Source: Schistosoma haematobium
Lineage: Eukaryota > Platyhelminthes > Trematoda > Strigeidida > Schistosomatidae
NCBI RefSeq assembly: GCF_000699445.3
Contig: NC_067202.1
Location: 15,529,924-15,593,923 of the forward strand
Length of the DNA: 64,000 nucleotides
Direction: 5' to 3'
The translations under genes were made by a program, and so were the position numbers. Below the pieces are notes generated by a model. It saw nothing but the letters and a program-made list of their open reading frames with translations. It was not told the origin of the DNA and did no database searches. Within the stretch, counting starts at the first letter, position 1. Every line of letters begins with the position of its first letter. Positions 25,501 to 34,500 of this stretch are shown here, one piece after another.

Positions 25501-28500
25501 TACAAGATCTAGCTAAATGTGGCTGTGAATAAGGGAGATAGAAATTGATAGAAAGGGCATAATTCAAGAATGGTAAATCGTATAGTAATAGTCCATGGGT
25601 CAAAATAAAGCTTACAATAAGAGGGAAATGAATATGAACAGTTTAGTTATTCAACAATTATACGACAAAAATATACGCATAGTATTGGTCCATAAATGGA
25701 TCCCAGAAGTTACCATTCATTATGCTTATCGGGGCATAACATATGTGTTATTAATTAATGATAAGTTATGTGTAGTTATTATAATAGACAGAAAAGAAAA
25801 CACAGCTGTGAAGTCGAGGTCAGTTGTTTAGGTGTTTTTTTATTGGGTTGAGGTTATTCGTAAAGTCCTGAATGTTCAGCGCCTGTTTCGTTTATAACCT
25901 TCTGTTTATTTCCTGTTCATTTACTGAGTCGGCAATGGATATCAGAGTTTAATTTTTACTAGAGATTTCATTCCAAGCTCTAACTTCAATTATCGTTGTG
26001 TTTTTCACGTAGCGAATGACATAGCCGCGCTAGAATGACATGTTCATTACAGAGAGCCGCGGATAATTTTAGGCGCTTTGAAATGAAAAATATTTGGTGA
26101 AAAATTAAACTCCAATATCAATACTCGCCTACTCTTAACAAACATGATAATAGCCGAAAGTGATTGATAAAACACACAAGCTGAACGCTAGAAACTTCGG
26201 GGATAATTCTAACTGTTTATTGTCATTCAGTGAACGAAGTGTTTATGGATGAGACAAGCCAATGCATTCACTTCAATACGAAGTTATCACTAGGCTATAC
26301 CCTATAGTTTTACAGCATCAACGGACCAATATTCTATCTGTTATTGTTAGCGGCAAATAGATTGGACTAAAGCATGTTCCGTGCACAATCGAGTTGGTGC
26401 ACGCTAATTCGTTCATTCTTATCCAATCAGTGCTGGTCGATACATAGAGAAGACTCTAGAATCTTCTCATATAAAAACTATAAATAGATTAACGTTTTTC
26501 CTACTGTGCTTCTTACTTCCATCTAACCTTTTTATTTGGAATATAATCTCTTTCCTGTTCAATCGTGTTCTGATTTGGGGACTCGTCGACTGAATTGATG
26601 TCCAAGAATACTAAGGAATAGGAATAGCTGGATTGTATAAGACAGAATTATAACAGTTATCATAACAATTTGTTAGATTGTTAGAGGTAGTCAATAGGAA
26701 ATCCTACAACAGGGGGATACAAATGATTGTTCACACTAATCGGTTAGTATGTACTGAACTAATATAATGTTATTTAGCTCTCAGTGGTGACCATATTTTA
26801 TTAATCAAATTTACAGTACGATCACTTGAATCCAACACTAACTCAGCATCGTACTGTACACTTGTTTGACGTTCATCAGTTAAAGATATATGGTAGGCAA
26901 CATTGGACCTAGTTTGAATACTGGCTAGTATATTACAGTTACCTGATCAGAAATAAGGACGAAGTTTCTATGAACATAACGTACTTTATGATAAAATAAA
27001 CTAGTCAGAGAGAGAGAAAAGTGTAAAATATAATCTTCATTAATTAATTATTTAATTTAGGCAATATGGGTATGAGAAGTGTGATACATAATTATTACAC
27101 TGTAGTTGAATGTTGATCTAAACAAATACCTACTTGATGCAATAATAATAATTATTATTATTATTGCTAAGATTCTCCATCTATCAATGAATTACAAGCG
27201 TGAGTCAGTTTTCTACGGGATGGAGTAGCTTACCCCATACCCAACCCTCTTCCTTTATCCGGGCTTGGGACCGGCAGTAGCCCCAGAAGGGCTACAGGCG
27301 GAGTTATGTTTAAAGGTAATATTTGAAATAATCTCAATGATTAACATGTAAATACGTTCATCAACATTACGTCAAGTAATTTTGATTAGACTTCATCTGG
27401 GTAATAATCAAAATCAAAATCATCAAAGAATATATATAACATTTTAACATAAAACTCAATACTCAAAGCTTATCTTATACCATATAGGAACATTGGAGAA
27501 AATCAAGAGGAATATAAATGAATATTTCCGTGTAAGTGACACTATAAGTTCGATTTTGGTTAAAGTTAATGATAGGTTACCAAAGTAAGAGAGACGGGAT
27601 ATTGTCTATAAGATTAATTGTCATTATTACAATATAGTTTATGTGGGGAAAAAACATCTAGATAACTGAATATCAGTCTTGAGTGCTGTTAGAGGTATGA
27701 GGGCGGTTATCACTTCCCGGTTGCCCACACCGTGGAAGGGTTCTTCTGGAGGTACCTGAAAAGGAAATTGGATTAGAGGTGGTCTTAGTGACTTGGGAGC
27801 GTGACCGCAGTGCTCAAGGGGCAACTGCTTGAGGTCGATCACACACGACCTTTTTATGGGTAATTTTTGTGTTAGCTCCGTACTTGTTGAGACCTTACTG
27901 CCGGAGACGGATATCCGTGGGATAAGGCGAGGTGTGCATTTTTAGGGTCGACCTTTTCTAACCCCACCCCTCCTTGTGGGAAGGCAGCATCGCTGTCATG
28001 CTTGTTGTCTGAAGGAAACACCTTACTGCTGTCACACCTCTGTACAGTCAGCAGTACGACTTCGCCTTCGGTTTGTTGCTTTTAGTCTTACCACTCTTCA
28101 ACCAACCTGTCTGACATGGTAGGACCTTAAGGAACAGTTGTTCCAGCCAGTATAGCTCGGTTGCTTCATCACGATAGGCAAACCCGACCACAACGTCAAG
28201 GTAGCAACAACGGTCGAGAGATAACTGAATATGAGGTTGAAAGAACGCAAACAGTGTGTCGGAACATGTTCATAAATCCTTGGTTAACTTCAAAGAACTT
28301 GAAAATAGATTACCAATAACTCTACATTTATTAGAGATAAAATAGTGAACGAGAACACAATTGGGTACAACCAAATATTCTTGAATACAGAATGACAAAG
28401 TCTCTTAGTAAAATCTGAGAAATAAACAGTAAAAAAACACACTTCATTTGCAACTATCAATCAATCGTCTCAGACGTTTTTTTTTTCATTTCCACATCAA

Positions 28501-31500
28501 TCAATCTCAGTTCTCGTTATCTTCTTAACCTATTCTACTTCCAGATATTTCACTTTCGATTGATGATGATGGTACATACTACATAATATCTGTCGATATC
28601 AGTAACACACAGCATAATAGAGCATAAGATCAACTTTAGAGACTGAAATACTTTAGAAAGAGTTTTGGTATGCAAAAAGAAAGAATGACAGCACACACCT
28701 TGTGAAATGCTCATTATTATGTAATTTGTACTTTATCTCTTCTATTCATTGAATACTTATCATACATACAATGATCATTACAGCTAAGGAGTTGACATTT
28801 CTCATTTTGGATATAAATTGATACTTTAAAAACAAAAACAAAAACTTTTTTTCTCCATTTGTACTATTATCTTGCTTTTTATTTTTTAAAAATATCAGAA
28901 GGGGTTTTGTTGAGATTTTAGTAATTTCAATAGTTGGAATTATGAATCGATCTGCATACTAGTGAGTGACTTCAAGAGGCATTTCCTGGAGTTCTAGTGA
29001 GAAGCCGTTACCAGTGGAGTTCAACCAAGTCTGTTGTGAGATATCAACTCACTGAAGACAATGGTGTACGGTGGCGCGAGTTCGTGGATTAGTTGAAGTT
29101 AGACAATAACACCTTTGGATGCCGGCCGGCTCAGTGGTCTAACGGCTAGGCGTTCGCGCGCGAGACTGATAGATCCTGGGTTCGAATCTCGCGTGGTGCA
29201 GGATCATGGATGCGCACTGTTGGGGAGTCCCATACCAGGACGAAACGGACGTCCAGTGCCACCGGTTATTTTTTTACAATAAACAAAATGATTAACATTC
29301 CTTGGCAATAAACAGAGATTGTATGTATTTATCACATATTGACTGTTCATAGCATAAACGGCAAACAACAATACACACATGCTAATTCTTTATCAGAATA
29401 GAGATTTGTGGAAATTGTAGTCATTTATTATTTATTTATTTTGTTTAAACACATAAATATTGGTACAAAGAGGCATTCAATACTTATGCGCTACACAGCT
29501 CACTTGATTTGTGTGTGGGTTTTGATACTGACCGGGCGACTAGACCAAAACAGGTGGTTTTCTTAGGAGGCCACACCCCGAGCCTTCGACCCGAATTTCT
29601 AATCCACAAGGTAATGGAGCAGCGTAAGGAGATGCAGTCTCATGGTAGCCAGTGACCAATAACAGGTTCATACGCCACTTATTCCTTCAGGATCATGAAA
29701 CGCATGTGCACCATTAGTTTGTAATGAGGGTTTTCCAACTTCCCTACGTGGACTCTCCGTGTCCACTAACCCGGTTAAAGCCTCGGCCGCACATTTGCTT
29801 TTCATCCTCTCAATTTCGTAAACAACACCACCACCGCGATAACGGAGTGAATAGGACATCCCTGGGAGTGTCCGTATACGCGTGGCCATGTGGGAGGATT
29901 TGAAGAGGGTGAGCTAACTCTCCTTAGCTTCGATCGTACCAGGGCATTTGGGGGCATAAATCAATCTAAACCAGAACACCATTGGAAATATAGGATCACT
30001 GGATGACTGTTTTGCACTGCTGAAGAGCTTCATACTAGGACGAGATGGCCACACAATGCTTCCATGTTTTCAATGATGGTTTAGCTTAAATCGATTCATG
30101 AATTCAATGATTAAAATTCTTTTTCACATTATTCACATCTTATTACTTAATGGAATCAACTTTTGAAGTGATTAACCAGATTTGATTATTAAAGTTAATG
30201 TATTCTTTGATCATTTTAATTTGAAATACCCTGAATGAATATATATAGACAAGAGTGATAAATGAGAATAATGGAATGAATTATATTTTAGTTGCTAAGA
30301 TTATTCCAATTATATCTTTCATAAATAATCTCTTGGTGGAGCAATTTCTATTCAGCTATCAGTTCAAATATAGATGAACATTCAAAAGAAATAAAATTGT
30401 TTTCTTTTTAAAAAAAAGAAAATCAAATATCAAGAAAGTGATTAGAACATTCGACCTACCTTGATTAATATCCCACATTTCGATTAATCCTTTATAAGTA
30501 GCTGCTATCAATTGTAAACATTGTGAATCTGTTGTAGGAGAATGAAATTTTGTCCAACAATAAGAATCTCGTCGTGAATATGGTGATAGGAATGATGATG
30601 ACGATGGTGATGTAGAAGTCAGTTTATGATCTAAATGAATTTTATAATCACAAATAAGTGAAGGTGAATTTTTTTCACTATCAGGATATGGAAGTCGCCA
30701 TATTAAGATATGTGATGATAGTTTATCAATAGTTTCATTAGGTTGTTTGCTTAACGGTCCACATAACGCAAGATATGGCCATTGAAGTGAAAGACGAGGA
30801 TAGATTACACTATCATTGGTATCAACAATATTAGACGCCTAAAATATACAAACACAAAAATGATATAATTACACATGAGATCAAATGTATGGTTGAAGAA
30901 TAAATAGTGTATGAAGTGATATGATTTCAGTATGAAATGAATGGCAATCAATCAATCAATAATAATAGTTAGTCGTCAACAACGTAAAACCAGGCACATA
31001 TGTGCATCGATCCAAGTTTCCATACCTCATTAACACAACAAGATGAACACCGGATCCATAAAAGTAGTTAATTCAGTAGTGGTAATATATAAAAGAAAGA
31101 TTGTGTTTAAGAATATAGTACAGAAAGAAAGAATTAGTTCGTAGAAAGAAAGATATGAAGCGATTTTAATCCCACGGTTTAAGGGAAGACAGGGAGTGTA
31201 TACACGTACGCTATTGTGATCGATTCTGGACCATGTCACCAAGAGTCTCCAACCATTGGTTACGATAGTCGCGGACCCCAACCAAGTAGTCTGCATCTAC
31301 CAACATGGCTCAGATTAGAAGTTAGTGACTTCAAGCACTGATGCCATGCTTTGGTTTGGCCACTCCTAACCTTCTTCCGACCATCTCCAACACTAGTCAG
31401 CATTGCGCGTCGTGGTAATCGGTGCTCAGGTATACAAAACACGTGGCCCAACCATCTCAGTCGATGAAGATTCACAATCTCATCAACTGATTGACCATCA

Positions 31501-34500
31501 TTCCCTAGTATCTTGAGTTGATAAATACAAAAAGAGGTGACTAGTTTATCTTTCAATTTCAATGTCACCATCAGGTACGCAGAAGAGGTAAGGTTAAAGT
31601 TTTCTTGTAGTGAATGTTCTTTGAATTATGTTGAGTAAAATCAACACTAATATTTTGCTGGATACGTTACCTTGAAAACGGTAAGTGCATAAACAGTGAT
31701 TTTTTTATTTGCCATTTAAACTTCCTTTGGTTTTTCTTTTCATGACCAAGTATCCTTATTGGCCCTCAGCCAGTCAGTCAGTCAGTAACAACGTAGAACT
31801 TTGTATGTACGTAAGTACATCAGTTCGAGTTGCCATACCACATTAACACAGAGATGCAGTTGTCCATTCAAATCCCGTAAGTGTTTATTTATAATCTCCC
31901 CCCCCATAGATATTCAGTTTCTCTTTGAGTATTATGAAGATCATCTGTTTCTTCTTCAAAACAATACACTGTTCATAAATTCACTTCATGTAGTTTGTAT
32001 ATACCTTCATTCATTCATAATTGTTGTTTTCTGGTTGGCTAAAATGGGTCAACATTTTAAGGTCATTTAGCGGAACATTTGAGGTTTACTAAGAAAGGGA
32101 TAAAATTTATCTGAATGTAATCATACTGATTCAAATGATGAAGTACACTTACTTTATAGTCAATAACATAGGAAATAAGAAAGTTGCTATTATTGTTCAA
32201 TATTTCAGTATGATCCCATGAACTAGTAGAATCAATGGTACGCGATAAATTTTGTTCTTCTAAATGTTTGTCTTTTTGTAATGAGAATGCTTTGTCATCT
32301 TTGTTGATTATTGGCACTATACATGGCAATAAGTCATTATCATGTATTGTGGATGTCCAAAAATTAGCTAAAATGAACATATGATTTGAAAAATAGATTT
32401 CTTGAGAATATGGTGTTTTTGAAAAAAAAAAGTACACGTAAAACGTCTTGATTGAATGAAATAAAACTAATTCTGAGCCTCGAAATTCTCTGGTAAGGTC
32501 AAGGATGAGGAGAGTTTGCTTTACTACTAGAAATACTTTCATACAGCGACGAGTCTAATGATTGTGACAAGCGAACCCTACGAAGTAATTTCACTAGATA
32601 GAGATGATTTCTTCATACGAAAGTGAGAGAGAGAAAAGCGAACATGTGGTTCTTTAAACGGGTTGAAACATATGGAGAATCCCACGAAAAGGGTTGGAAA
32701 ACTCCGACTACTAACTAATAGTGCACATAAGCTTCATGGTCTTGAGGAAATGAATGGTTCACGATTCCATTTTAGGACATCGGCTACCGTTGGGCAGGAT
32801 ATTCAAACAGTGCTCAGCTGCCTTCTGGGTTAGGCTTTCAGGCCAAAAACTTGAAAAAAACAAACACTCATCTATGAATATTAAAATGGAATGAATGACG
32901 AGATGACGCTGTATTTCGTTACAATGTTTCTTAGGATAAGGATTAGAGGAAGAGTTAGAACTATCCCACTGAAATTAGATTAGGAATTGGTCGTAGAAAA
33001 GATGTTGAATTTGAGATAGAAGAACCAATGACACGCTTAGAAATATCTAATATTGATGCCAAACCAGTATACTCTTTGTGAATGTTTTAATTTTCCGTTA
33101 CAAATTCAGTTTTAATAGTTCCTCTTAGTGTGTCAAAACGGGTAAACATTTTCTGCAGGTCACTTTAAAAGTGACCCAAGTTTGGCATTGTAGTCGAACT
33201 TTACCGTAAAATGCAACATATTCGACAAATGTATACTGAAGTCGATTGTCACAAACTTTAATACATACTTCCAATGCAGATCTCTGGATCATTGAATTAG
33301 TCGTGAGATTTAATTATATTTGGGATAAAATATTATGTGGAGTATTGAGTATTTGAAACTGAAACATTCCAACAGAAACTTATAGATAGTAGAAGCTACA
33401 GTGGTTTGTGCTTGTCGGAGGCATCTTTCACGTTATGATGATTTTAGTATTGCTGTAAAATGTCAGGTTTACAATGCATCGGTAAGAGCAGTTCTACTCT
33501 ATGATTGCGAAGATTTTCCTCTCTGAGATGGGGATATCCAGAAACTAAACATTTATGGACATTGTTATCCCCGAGGGAATGTTTACGTCCGGTGAAGACA
33601 GAATCTTAGTAATACTCGTGTTTAGCGCAGTCTAAATAACTAAGTGACCGTATTTTATGACACAGAGTTTAGAGATCTGGTAATGTCTCATAAATGTTAA
33701 TCTAATAGCTATTTATTACTGCACAATTTCCCGATTCTGGGATTCGGTGGAATAAACTAACAGGTGATCAGTTTACGGCATGATATCGTGGTATAGAAGA
33801 AAGATGCTTACTATAGGGACCTTTCGACCTATCAAAACATATTACTTGGAATTCTGGAGATGATACAACTCAGTAGTCTCAGACATCAACAAATATATGA
33901 CTCAGAACAGAAGACAGTGGCAATTCTATTGTAATTTTCTTTTACATCCTTCATATTAGTGGGATGGTCTTCTTTAGCTAAAAGAAGTCTTTCTGGTTAT
34001 ATTTTTAACTGAACTTCATCTATTATTAAGCACTATTTCTATACATTTTATTATTATTGATTGTGTTACACTTCCTTCCCACATTGTCTCTACAACGTTA
34101 CAACTTTATTTGTGTAGTTCATACCTATTTCGGTACCTTGTTGTACCAGAATCTTTACTTTGAATAAAAATAATCAGAGAGGGGTTTTGTGGATATTATA
34201 GGAATTTAGTAGTTGAATTCATGATTCGATTGAGGCTAGACCACCATGGAAAACCTGAAAGCACTTGACGGCTGTTTCGCTCTAATATGGGACTCCTCGA
34301 CAACGCGCACCCACGATCCCGCCTCGCGAGGTTCGAACCCAGGACCTTTCAGTCTCGCAAGCGAAAGCTTAACCTCTAGACCATTGAGCCATCATCCAAC
34401 TGTGTTAATGTATAAAACGAATTTAAGAAGTTAAAAGACCAATATTCTAGTTCTAATTAACAAACCCTTTTACAATAATCTTATCTAAGCTTTTTGGTAC

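Noticed and set aside
29124..29195. Possible tRNA gene
   Set aside because: A and B boxes are present, but there is no cloverleaf with acceptor stem, and the block is repeated with a hammerhead in many places. It is the SINE promoter.
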